From Loripinus fragilis (taxonomy: Eukaryota > Mollusca > Bivalvia > Lucinida > Lucinidae): 64,000 bases of DNA. Position numbers and translations under genes: made by a program. Each line of letters starts with the position of its first letter. Within the stretch, counting starts at the first letter, position 1. This document shows, in pieces, positions 36,530 through 46,631 of the stretch. Under the pieces are notes generated by a model. That model saw only the letters and a list, made by a program, of their open reading frames with translations, searched no databases and was not told where the DNA came from. The stretch is from the NCBI GenBank assembly GCA_964019695.1, contig OZ026514.1, forward strand, positions 96,548,345 to 96,612,344, in the 5' to 3' direction.

Positions 36530-37400
36530 TGGGACTTGGTATGTAGCATTAGGCACGTAGGGCCTACAAAGTTTGTTTAAATGATGAACCTAAGTTGACC
36601 TTGACCTACTTAACATCAAGGTCAAATTTGATTCCTAATGCATTTAAATGGAATTTTTTTTTGCGAAATATTCATTTTTTGAAACTGGTGAGGCCAAAGT
36701 CATTATTCTCACTTGATATGTTAAACCAAATGAGACAATGGCTATAAATAAGTTTCTAAGGTCAAGCTTGACCTTTTGCTTCTAAGCCAAGGTCCCTCAT
36801 GTTGGAGTCCTATCAGCACATTAAAACATAGTTTCCTCAGAACCACTAGGCCAAGTGAACTCAAATTTCATATAAAGACTCCTTATGAAGGTTAGCCAAG
36901 ATGGCCACCACGCCCATATATGATTAAAACCCTTTAATATCTTCTTTTCTGGAACCAAATGGCCTTGGGACTTGGTATGTAACATTTGGGATGTAGGCCC
37001 TACCAGTCTTGCACAAATGATGAATCTAGGTTGACCTTGACCTACTTTATGGCAAGGTCAAATTTGATTCCTTATGCATTTATTTGGGAAAAATCTTGAA
37101 ACGTTCATTTTTCTATAACTGTTGAGGCCGAAATCATAATACTTGCAAAAAGTATTTAACCTAACGAGACAAGGGTTTTTTGTAACTACCAAATGTCAAG
37201 CTGACCTGTGACCTTTTATCCAATGCCACTCATTAGGACTGTTACATACCTATCTTAACATCTTTTTCTCAGAAATCACTGGGCTGTTTGATGGAGTATT
37301 CCTTAGATTGTTTTAGATCACTTGACCCAACCCCCATAAGCAAAGTATGTTTCACTATAAGCTGTTAGTTGATCTTGACCTATTTTAACATTTTCTTTTG
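36530..37400. repeat. Two diverged tandem units of about 430 bp
   Basis: CTTGGGACTTGGTATGTA recurs at about 36531 and 36964, followed in both by TTGACCTTGACCTACTT and AAGGTCAAATTTGATTCC. The second unit decays toward 37400. It is non-coding tandem-core repeat material. Confidence 0.65.
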
Positions 37401-37532
37401 GGGGAGGGGGGTAGGTGGCTTTTTTAGTCTGTTGGAGGCCAGCAAACATTTTTAAGCCTGGTGGTGAGTAATTGATCACAAATGCTAATGCTCTGGTTGA
37501 GGTTAAATAGAAGATGCTTTCATCTCTCTTAC

Positions 37533-37641
37533 CTTTGCTCTAATTTGGTTTCTGAATTGGGTGAACTTCACAGAAGCATAAGTTGACATGACCTGGATGG
37601 CCCCTTTATTGTTGAAATTAGCCTTTATCAGTATTTTTTCC
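37533..37641 (-). CDS. Candidate internal exon of a host gene
   Basis: The minus-strand frame runs through KILIKANFNNKGAIQVMST and TQFRNQIRAK and ends at a good splice donor (AAAG|GTAAGA; exon end at 37533, phase 0). The upstream boundary is not resolved: several AG sites exist between 37641 and 37710, none with an ideal tract. No family was recognised. It lies about 440 bp downstream (in transcription order) of the stronger exon at 38085-38186, on the same strand and with compatible donor phase, so both may belong to one gene. Confidence 0.4.
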
Positions 37642-38084
37642 CCATTTCTTCCTTTTAGAAAATGGATATTACTATTATGAGAAATGAATATCTTGGCTGT
37701 ATATACCAAATAAGTGTACATTATATTTCACAACAGGGAATACAAACGAAATGTTTTTCTGAAAAATAAAATAAAAATAATTTAACTGGCATGGCACATA
37801 AATCAATATTTACTAAATTGTAATCGGTTGGCCTATCGCCAATATCACAGGTGTGGAAATCGACTCATGGTGAGAAATTTTCTGAAATTTTAACCAGTTT
37901 TGCAAAAGATGTTAAAAAGAAAAGTTTACTGAAAACACACAGAAGCCAGTTCAAGATGGATCCTAACAACTCACCTTGAGCTTTTGGAACAAAACAAACA
38001 GAATAGTACAGCTAAGTTTTGTGGGAAGGTTTATACTGTGTGGATAGTATTTTGCAAAACCTGCTCATTCAAGATATTTCTTAC

Positions 38085-38186
38085 CTCTATTGGGGAACCG
38101 TCCACAACAAATTTCCTCTCGCAAACCTTAAGATGTGTACTCAAATTATCCTCTTTTTCTTTCAGTTCTTTCTGTTCCTTTACTGA
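38085..38186 (-). CDS. Candidate internal exon, 34 codons, coiled-coil-like
   Basis: A pyrimidine-rich acceptor (TTTTATTTAG) precedes a 102-bp open segment in phase 0 that ends at a strong donor (GAG|GTAAGA, 38084-38079). The segment encodes a Lys/Glu-rich helical stretch (VKEQKELKEKEDNLSTHL) followed by VCERKFVVDGSPIE. Exact codon-phase fit at both sites and an amino-acid composition unlike the surrounding AT-rich shadow frames support a real exon. The gene is not identified and its other exons are probably outside this window or in unrecognised short segments. Confidence 0.55.
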
Positions 38187-38199
38187 CTAAATAAAAACA

Positions 38200-38870
38200 A
38201 TGCTTATCAAACATTTGTACATTTCATGATGAGAACTGGTAATCATTTTGGTAAAGCAGTGATTCGCTTCTGGGTCCTGGGACTCGCTGTTTCCCCATAC
38301 CAATGAGTCCAACTGCAAACTTATGAGTCCAGAAATCTATTTTTAATGACAGGTCTGAATACTATTGCATCCTGGTACTCGCTGATTTGCATCTCAGAGA
38401 CAATATGATGCAGAGGATGCAGGATGCGCAGGTAACAAAATTACTGGTTAAGTGGCGTATTGTGTAAATTTTAGTGACTGAAGAGAAAGCGCGTTCCCTA
38501 AATGGTTTGGTAAATGTATTTTGGATAAATTCAAGAAGACTACTGTTTTGGGTATCAGAAGTTTAACAGAACCAAGTTCATCAATTTTGGGTATTCATGT
38601 TGCCCTGATGCCTCACACCACAGGGGACATTAATTCCACTCTTCCACTCAAAATTACGAGTGAAATCTCGAGAAAGGACGAGTATTTATTCATGAAGCAC
38701 TAGTCCTACAGGCAGAGTGCTTAACTTGGGGGGTTAATACTATATATTTAGCATTTTCTGGGTATTGACTGCAAAATCTTTTTGTCAGTTATGAAACTGA
38801 CTGGGTATTATTTAAGCAATGATCTTAGGAACTTTATTAGTCATATAACATATTATTCCCTTACGTTTAT
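38200..38870. other. No gene seen
   Basis: A plus-strand frame at 38521-38703 was considered and not accepted. Nothing else is supported. Confidence 0.3.
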
Positions 38871-38873
38871 CCC

Positions 38874-39290
38874 TACGCTGTTTAAAAAAGCGATGGGGAT
38901 ATTGCAATCGCCTCGGCCAGTCATGCTATCTACTTAACCATTGGACGAAATCCGACCAAATTTAGTGTGTGAGTTGCTCACATGAGTGTGAAGAAGGTAG
39001 CTTTCTAAAATCCCAATTAAAATCACTGGAATTGCACGTGCAACGGCAATTTTTTTTTAGGTCCTCGCCCCCTTGGGCCTCAGGGAGGGACCAAAAGGTC
39101 AAATATCATTAAACAATTTCAAAGATTTTAACATCAAACTTTGTGTATCTTCTCAAAAATAAAAGATATCAAACATATTAGACAGGATTTTATTCAGTTG
39201 CCTGGGTCATGTCCCAGGGGTGGGGATGCTTAGAGTCAAAAGTTAAAATTTCTGAACATGGTCATGTGTCATATTCAATTAAAGGAGATA
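38874..39290 (+). repeat. Hairpin-headed tandem-core type element (partial)
   Basis: It begins with the hairpin ATCCCTACGC ... GCGATGGGGAT (about 38879-38911). At 39255-39290 it contains a unit related to the CATGTTGCATATCAA repeat at 6985. The architecture resembles the other hairpin/tandem-core elements; the 3' end is not resolved. Confidence 0.45.
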
Positions 39291-39309
39291 ATCAGTAGAC
39301 CAGGATACA

Positions 39310-39425
39310 CAAAAATCTTATATGAGTGCTCATGTTTTATGAATTCTTTAAATGAGTTGAGGAATAGAGATAAAATGAAAGGCTTGAAGGTCATTTTATC
39401 TCTTTTTGAGTATAGTAAGTTCATT
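39310..39425. repeat. Dispersed repeat with internal hairpin (pairs with 53228-53345)
   Basis: Shared words are GTGCTCATG, AGTTGAGGAA, AGATAAAATG, AGGCTTG and TTATCTCTTTTT. An internal hairpin GAGATAAAATGA/TCATTTTATCTC sits at 39367-39402; the second copy keeps a stem with changed bases. Confidence 0.55.
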
Positions 39426-39429
39426 AAAA

Positions 39430-40430
39430 CTGAGGCATGAATGTTAAATTCTAGTTATCAAATGATATTAAGATTACTTTAAAATCTCATTTCTGCCATA
39501 AAACATTATGATCCTTGAGACTGATTTTTCTGTCCTAAAAATATTTATACTAAAGGGCTAAAACCACTTTCACTGCCCCAACCTCACTCTTAGTTCAGAT
39601 TTGGATCAGACACATATATGTTTGGTTTGCATAAAAGACCCCTAACTTATCCATGCATCATCTCCTAGAACATATAAATCAAGATATAAAAAGGAGATAA
39701 AGCAAAGATTGCACTCGACAGTACATAAAACTGAAAACCAGAGTAAAAAAATGCAACAGGCAAATTGAGGTAGGCCTGACAACAGTCAAAGCATTAGGCC
39801 CCTACCATCATCTATAGAAAAGTCGTTCAGTCGGAACTGTCATAGAGTCTGAAGTCTGACCCATCAGCATGCAATTAAAAAGGAAAGCAAAGCTGCCAAC
39901 CGTAATAGGGTTGACCACCAAGCATACAGTCTGTTGCAATACATTAATGCTAAAGCCAATCTTTTAATAATGAGAAATTATTTTAGCAAACTGCCCTGAA
40001 AATTATTAGAGCCAACAATCTTCAATTTATACACCAAGTCAACTTAAAACTCAGGTTCCGAAAGTACTTGACGCAAGAGAGATCTAAGTCCAACTTTAAA
40101 TTTAGATATCAAATCATAGTACCGTCGATAAAATTTAGCAAGTTTTGCGATGTTAATGATACCCATAGCCTTGTTTAAGAAGTTTCCGAGTTAATAACTT
40201 ATTGCAAGTGTTGAAGTCGGCAACATCGCTAAGAAAAAAACGCTCTAGCAAATCGAATGAGTTGAAAGATATAGACTCTATAGCATGTAGAGCGAGGAAC
40301 ATCACCATCCAAAAATGGGAAATCGACCATTTTAAAATCGTCAAGTTAATCATAACTTTTGGTAGCAACAATATCATTAGAAATGGAATTAGAAGTGAAA
40401 AAACGCTGCTTCGGTATCAGAGATATTAGC
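39430..40430. other. No gene seen
   Basis: Short frames on both strands at 40153-40429 overlap each other and have no domain. Confidence 0.3.
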
Positions 40431-40753
40431 TTTTTAGTTCACCTGAGCCATTGGCTCATGGTGAGCTTCATAGAATGCCCGTCGTTAACAATTGCTTCAA
40501 ACGACTTCTCCTAAACTATGGCTGGATTTTGACCAAACTTGGTAGGAATAATCCTTATATGATCCTCATTTAAAATTGTTCAAGTGGTTCCGGTCCATTG
40601 CATGTCTAGGTCACACAGGCTAAAAATAGATTTTCAAGATGAAAAAACCACAAGGCCCAGACATTTGGTATGTTGCATCACCTAGTGGACCTCTATGATA
40701 GCCATGGGCCAAAAATAGCCCCGCCCCAGAGTCACATGTTTTACATAGGCTTA

Positions 40754-41340
40754 TACTGACGGACTTTAAAACGCAACACTTGAATAGCAGCTTTAATTTA
40801 TGTCTCGAAAAAGAAGGCAGAAGAACAATTTTGATTGTATGTTAAAGAGCATTCATTTGTAAGTAAAACATGGAAAACTTGTCCAACTTAGATGCGCTTA
40901 ATGCATTAAAATGTAAATGTTTTTAGATAGGGGTCAACTGTTTCATGTGGCCAAATGTTATGAATGAAAGATTCCCTACTTCTTTAAATCAAGAAACACT
41001 AGAAACATCAAATTTGTATCATGGACTTTGTTAGTCATCGAGAAATCACTTTCGTATTAATTGACAGGTCTGCGATACAGCATATTTGCGTATATAACGT
41101 TTTTCTGGGTGTACCCTTTTATTCAAGAGCTTAAAATCTCCCCTACTTAAGAAATGTTTAAATGGCTAAATTCTTACGGAGCAAATAACCTCGTCCACTT
41201 AAGTCGAACAATCAAAACTAAATTGTTGGTTGAAGAAGCCAACTCATGATGACATAATCGAATCAAAGGAAGTTAATATTCAACAGTCTTTTGGAAGAAA
41301 TAAGGGGAAGTTAGTGTTGCGTAATTAAAGTCCGTCAGTA
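40754..41340. mobile_element. Tc1/mariner-type MITE (TIR TACTGACGGACTTT...)
   Basis: The inverted ends are TACTGACGGACTTTAAAACG (continuing CAACACT) and AGTGTTGCGTAATTAAAGTC (continuing CGTCAGTA). Removing the element and one TA restores the host-repeat sequence GGCTTATATAGG seen in neighbouring units, showing a precise insertion with TA duplication. It is 587 bp with no transposase frame. Confidence 0.85.
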
Positions 41341-41577
41341 TATATAGGAAGTAGCATGAAAAAATCTTGTCTGAAACCACAAGGCCTAAAGCCTTGATAT
41401 TTGGTATGTAGTATCGTCTAGTGAACCTCTACCAAGTTGTTTAAATTATAGCCCTGGGACCAAAAATTGCCCCACCTCGGGGGTCACATGTTTACATATG
41501 CTTATATAGGAAGCAGCATGAAAAAAGCTGTGTCCACAAGGCCTAGAACCTTGATTTGTGGGATGCAGTATTATCTA

Positions 41578-41630
41578 GTAAAAGTAAGTAAGGGTGAAAA
41601 TATCAGGAATTAATACAATCAAGTAACACA
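41578..41630 (-). repeat. R repeat, short inverted 3'-end fragment
   Basis: Its reverse complement matches the last 50 bp or so of the R repeat (TACTTGATTGTAT ... CACCCTTACTTACTTTTA). It interrupts a tandem unit between ATCTAGTA and CCTCTACCAAG. Confidence 0.7.
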
Positions 41631-42789
41631 CCTCTACCAAGTTTGTTCAGTTTATAGCCCTGGTGGCCTGCCTCAGGGGGCCGAAGTTTTACATAGGCTT
41701 TTATAAAGAGAAACATGAACAAATCTTCTTGTCTAAAGCCACAAGGTCTAGAGCCTTGATATTTGGTATGAAACATCATCTGGTGGCCTCTACTGAGTTT
41801 GTTCAAATTAGACCCCTGTGCCAAAATGGCCACGCCCCAGGGATCACATGCTTAACTTACTTAGGCTTATATAGGAAGAAACATCAGAATCTTCTTGTCT
41901 GAAACAATAAGGTCTAGAGCTTTGATAAATGGTATGTAGCATCACCTTGTGGACTTCTGACAAGTTTATTTAAAATTTTCTCAAAAATGACCCTGCCTCA
42001 GAGGTCACATGCTTTACATAGACTAATATAGGGAGAACCATGAAAAAATCTTCTTGTCTGAAACCACAAGGCCTAGAGCCTTGATATTTGGTATGAGATA
42101 TCATCTATTAGACTTCTACCAAGATTGTTCAAATTATACCCCCTGGGGCCAAAAGTGGCCCCGCCCCGGGGGTCACATACTTTACATAGGCTTAAGTAGG
42201 GAGAAACATGAAAAATAACCTTGTCTGAAACCATAAGGTGATATTTGGTATGATGCATTATCTAGTAGTTTATACCAAGTTTGTTCAAATAATACCCCCG
42301 GGGCCTGGCCCCGTCCCAGGGGCCACATGCTTAACATAGGCTTAAAAAGGGAGAAACATGAAAAAATCTTCTTGTCTGAAACCATTAGACCTAGAGCTAT
42401 GATATTTGGTATGTAGCATCACATTGTGGATTATGCCCCTGGGGCAAAAAATGGCCCAGCTCCGGGGGTCACATATTTTGCATTGGTTTAGATAGGGAAC
42501 AACATCGAAAAATCTTCTTGTCTTAAACCATAAGGCTTAGAGCCTTGATATTAGGTTTATAGCGTCACTTAGTAGAACTCTACCAAGTTTGTTCAAATTA
42601 TGCCCCTTTGGCAAAAAAGGCCCCGCACCAGGGACATGGTCAGCTTTCTACAGATACTTTTATGTAATATCTAAACAAAGTTCAGGTGAGCGCGTTAGGA
42701 CCACTTGGCCCTCTTGTTTGAATTGGAGCTCTGAAGGAATTATTTGACTTCCTATATTGTCAAATAAATTTATTGTTTAAAATATCTGG

Positions 42790-43545
42790 ATGTAGTCTTA
42801 AATGCGTGCTTAATATCAGCCTGCTTATCATCAGAACGAGACGTCATAAAGTACCTCTCATAACAAAACAAGAATAAATCGGCAACCAGGCGAGCACAAT
42901 TTGTGCCCATAGGAATCCCAACTACTTGTCAAATACATTTTGACAAGACCATGCATGATATTCTTAGGCTTTTCTGAAGTTAAAAACGCGTTTCTGTCGT
43001 TACATGCATTTTAATGAGAGCCTTCTCTAGTGAAGCTTATTTCAATAAGATTATCTTTAATCAAATTATTGGGTAAAATAGTGTAGAGTAGAAAAATCAT
43101 ATGTAGACAAACTGGTCGCATCAAAATCTCTAGCTTTAAGTTTATCTAATTCTTCACCTGAATTTTCAATAGACCAAAATAGATTCTTACCAGATCTTTC
43201 ATATACCTTTTCACTGTAATTTATAACATGTTTTAACAGCGGTAAGACATGAGATTAACAATTTAGAAAGTTAAACTAGAATTAGCAATAAATCTTGCAG
43301 TATAAGGTTTTTATGGAGTTTAGGTAACCAGTACAACGTAGGAGCTTAATCTTGGTTTTCTTTACCTTTGACACCAAAGGCTGGAGTGTATGAAAACCAT
43401 GCCTATCGACAACCACCCTCTCTAAAAAAAGCTTGCAGTTTAAAGGTATTGGTGTTATACTCACGTTCAAAAGTATGAATACAATATAATCGTCAAACAA
43501 CTACAACATTGTTAGCGGCTTTATCTGCTGGAACCAAACAACACT
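42790..43545 (-). pseudogene. Penelope-like reverse transcriptase pseudogene
   Basis: In several minus-strand frames the conserved blocks of this RT family can be read in order. They are VPADKAANNVVVV (43540-43500), YWLPKLHKNP followed by ARFIANSS (about 43345-43275), a FLLYTILPNNLIKDNLIE-like block corresponding to FSTLYT.LP (about 43100-43040), an EGSH*NACNDRNAF block (about 43020), and a degraded SWDSYGHKLCSPG block corresponding to the GIPMGTNCAP motif (about 42925-42890). Stops and frameshifts are abundant. Penelope-like elements use reverse transcriptase to prime at DNA ends or nicks. The family assignment rests on block order and is moderately certain; another LINE-like RT is possible. 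Confidence 0.6.
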
Positions 43546-44791
43546 GCAAAAACGCATACAGCTGTCTCTGACTAACACTAACTTGGCTACTTTTACTTTT
43601 GTATGCAATCTCTATCGCCAGCTTGGTAGCAAATTCAATATCTACATTTTCAGGGAGAGAAAGCACATTTTCTTTGTTCTGTACATCTAACTTCGCTAAA
43701 GCGTGTTGGCTAGTAATGCTATCCAGGACAGATCTTTTGATGGAACGACTGATGGCATATATGAAGACACATTGAAGTTCTGCTGTTATAAATGAAATCA
43801 TTGGTTTGTCAGTTTGGTACCGCTCCAAAAATGGCTTTGTGATTTGATCCACATCCGAACTAAGGGTGAGGTTGGCACCCTGAAACTTGTTTAAGCCCTA
43901 CAGTAAAAATATTTTTTACTGACTGTTCCATGGTGGTGCTTCTTTTGTTGACCATTTTTGTTACTTATGTTTCGTGTTTGTCATGCATTCTTGTCTGTTC
44001 ATAGCAGCCTTGTGGTCGCCTGCTGGGGGACGTCTTGGCTCTCTTGTGTGTGGTGTTTTATGGTGTTTTCATCACTTTCCCACCAGGTGTGGTAATTGAT
44101 TGTATCGATTCCTGATTTTCGCCTCAATACTTGCTTGAATAGTTTTGCAACTGTTATAAAGAAGTGCATGAACCAGGACATCCTGTACATGTGCTGTTAT
44201 GTTGAAAAATGATTGACATGCTGGCTGCTTACTTTTGGACAGTTTCTGTATCCAATTAACATAGGTTTTCACAGCAGTCCAAACCTTCAGTGCTCTTTCT
44301 GCTACGGGTACATCCTCCAACCATCTGGCTGCTCAAAAGTTAATTGAAAACTCCTGAACCTCTCTCTTAGCTGGAAAGTCAGAGAAACAGTAGTGAAGTG
44401 AGCATAACAGACTGTTCAACTGAAAAGCCCCATGCATGACATGCAGTCAACATTTATCAGAGTGGGTAGATCAGGGACTCACCTTGCGGTCCTTCAACAA
44501 TGACTCGTAGAACTTCCAGTTTGTGCTCAGTCCATCCATAGACACCTGCAACAAGTTTGCACTGGTAAACTTAGACAGCCCAATTTGGAACCTCTGTCCA
44601 AGAAATACAGAATCATTGTATCTGGTAGCTACTTTGTCTCTCTCATTGTCCCAGAACCTCTTGCGGAATTTTATGTAAGCTTTTATAAAAGGAAACCACA
44701 TTAACAGTGCATGTGTCCATAACCTTGGACCAATCAGAACTGCCTCGGCCAATTTGGTTAAAATCCATGGAATCCGACCACAGATGTACAT
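43535..44791 (-). pseudogene. Multicopy transposase-like protein, pseudogene interrupted by R repeat
   Basis: The minus-strand frames read RIPWILTKLAEAVLIGPRLW and FRKRFWDNERDKVATRYNDS (44791-44471). Across a stop and a frameshift, an LHVMHGAFQLNSLL segment then appears (about 44425-44385), followed by WLEDVPVAERALKVWTAVK (44320-44160). The R repeat at 43917-44139 interrupts it. The reading resumes with ITKPFLERYQTDKPMISFIT and VDIEFATKLAIEIAYKSK (43852-43560). This resembles a widespread animal multicopy protein whose fold I think is transposase-like (RNase H-type, hAT-like), but I cannot name it. A second copy of its 5' region is at 60556-60985, supporting mobility. Confidence 0.55.
43917..44139 (+). 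repeat. R repeat inserted in a pseudogene
   Basis: It is near full length: the head ACTGACTGTTCCATGGTGG and the end TACTTGCTTGAATAG align with 1647-1890, with an internal deletion before the TATCGATTCCTGAT block. It splits the minus-strand transposase-like pseudogene. Confidence 0.75.
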
Positions 44792-45105
44792 CGAGGATTT
44801 ATTGCGTGTGATAACATGAGGCTGACGTTATATAACGTGAGGCTGACGTCACAGAAACCATGTAAACACAATAACAAGTGTGATTGCAGCAAAGCAAACG
44901 GCTTAAATGTGATATTTTATTGAGAAACACATAAACTTTTTCAATATTGAAAAATACATAATCTGCAGATTAAACTTTTTCGGATAATCAGAATAATCGG
45001 TTTTAATAGAGCTGAACCCACATTTTACAGAACTAATTTTCCATACGCCAGTTTGGCTACCAGAATGGAGTTTTTTGGTACATAGTACTACGCAAAATGC
45101 TCCTT
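44792..45105 (-). repeat. 5' non-coding part of the multicopy element (inverted copy at 60556-60914)
   Basis: Shared blocks in inverted orientation are CAATCACACTTGTTATTGTG, CTGACGTCA, TTCCATACGCCAGTT and GTACATAGTACTAC. Together with the adjoining MYI..IP start of coding, this shows that both loci are copies of one mobile unit. Confidence 0.65.
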
Positions 45106-46628
45106 ATATACACCCAAAGCATTATTAGATTCTCAAATTGTGACGGACTTTCCCGAATGGTTTGAAATATGCCAAGCCAAGCCTAATGAGATATGTGCAT
45201 TATAGGAAACATCTGAGAAAACAGTTTATCAGTGTTATTACAAGCGTCACAAGACAAATGGCTCATCACAGTATCCAATGCCCAGATAAACTCTGCGGAT
45301 AGCACCTGGCTGCTTCTTTCTGATCTGCACCTGTTGTTTCACTACTGTCTTGTTCAGAGTAACTTTATGTCCAGAAAGCATTTAAAGGCTTGACTTCATA
45401 TTTTAGTTTCACTGTGAACTGCAGTTTTTACAATGTTTTGCCTTGTGCATGGCTGGTAAGTGCCCTTACAACCATATTCCCTAACTTAAAATCAACACGG
45501 CATGATATACATCTTGCTCTTTGATCAGACAGCCCCTACAGAAAATTTGGAATCTTCTTACCAGTCACTAATGTATTTAGTTAGCCTATTGTTTCCACAC
45601 ATGATTAGATCACTCAAGAAATGTGTAAGTAAGTTCAGTTACACTATATTCAATACTAAAGGGAGAATGTTAAAAAATTCTGTTAAACAGCATGGGAATC
45701 TGAAAAGATAGTTCTAGCATTACAAAGGGTATATTCTCATTCCTAGCCTGGCTGGCATGTCCCATTTTGGCAAGATAACATAAGAGTTTATCAAATAAAA
45801 TAACATATAGGAACATGCCATAAAGCTCTCTTTGGATAACAAACTTGGTCTGTTAAAACTAGTTAATTCTAGTTGATGAAATTGATATGTGTTTTATAAG
45901 GCTGGCCTGAAATGACCTGTCATCAGTTTAGCTTCTATGTAATTTCACATAATTCTGCCAGGCTAGGACAGGCTAGAAATTAGTGCATACTGTTGAAAGG
46001 AAGAATGATGATGCATACTACATTAAATTAATAACTTCTTATCACATGACTTAGCGTCTGGGAGTGAAATAACGCCATGCATTAAAATTGATAAACCACT
46101 AATGGTTTACAGATTTCCGGGAGACGTTATGACTTCCATAACAACGTTGCTTACATTATGACAAAATAATCACTTTTTACGCAAGAAATGAGATTTCAAA
46201 GTAATCCTTATGTCATATGATAAATAGAATCTAACATTCGTGTTCCTGTTTTATTTAATTTGTTAAACTCGCTGCCAAAATTAGATAAATGCTCGGCAAG
46301 ACTTGCATAAAATCTCTTTTCCCCAACTTGTTCAATAAAGCATGAGCACTCATGTATGAAACTCTATTTTTCCGATTAAATCTTACATCAATCAAAAGAA
46401 ATACTGTTTAGCCTGAAATAAACTTTACACATGAGTACACCTGTTGAGCACTTAAAATACACAACCCAGGTTTAGAATGATAGTGCATAAGTGTCAACTT
46501 TTTTTCTTGCTCTACTGTACTTCTAAAAAAATTTCTTACACTATTAAGACATCTTAATATTTTGTATATATTTTTTGGGGGGCCATTTTACAATCATTGA
46601 ACATACACCACCAGTACATTCCCGTAAC
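45106..46628. other. No gene seen
   Basis: AT-rich sequence. A weak inverted pair (CTAGCCTGGC near 45748; GCCAGGCTAG near 45960) may mark a small element, but the evidence is thin. Confidence 0.3.
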
Positions 46629-46631
46629 TTA

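Larger units (their letters stand above)
40436..42722 (+). mobile_element. Hairpin/tandem-core element, about 9 units of 150-185 bp, split by a MITE
   Basis: The 5' end is a hairpin (TCACCTGAGCCATTGGCTCATGGTGA, 40439-40464). Many units follow, each with ACCACAAGGCCTAGAGCCTTGATATTTGG, CTCTACCAAGTTTGTTCAAATT, GGCCCCGCCCC and CACATG...TTACATAGGC blocks. The 3' end has TCAGGTGAGC, a small hairpin GGACCA/TGGCCC and CTCTTGTTT. No coding sequence is present. A MITE occupies 40754-41340 and an R-repeat end 41578-41630. Helentron-type origin is inferred from the architecture. Confidence 0.7.

Noticed and set aside
38521..38703. 60-codon plus-strand frame
   Set aside because: No splice signals or recognised domain, and AT-rich codon use like the background.
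44450..44475. Apparent splice donor AAG|GTGAGT on the minus strand at the end of the 44471-44791 frame
   Set aside because: Protein-like sequence continues directly (LPTLINV, then LHVMHGAF) after a frameshift and stop, so the motif is more likely coding sequence of a pseudogene than an intron start.
45748..45975. Possible small TIR element (CTAGCCTGGC/GCCAGGCTAG)
   Set aside because: The inverted match is short and no target duplication or second copy was seen.
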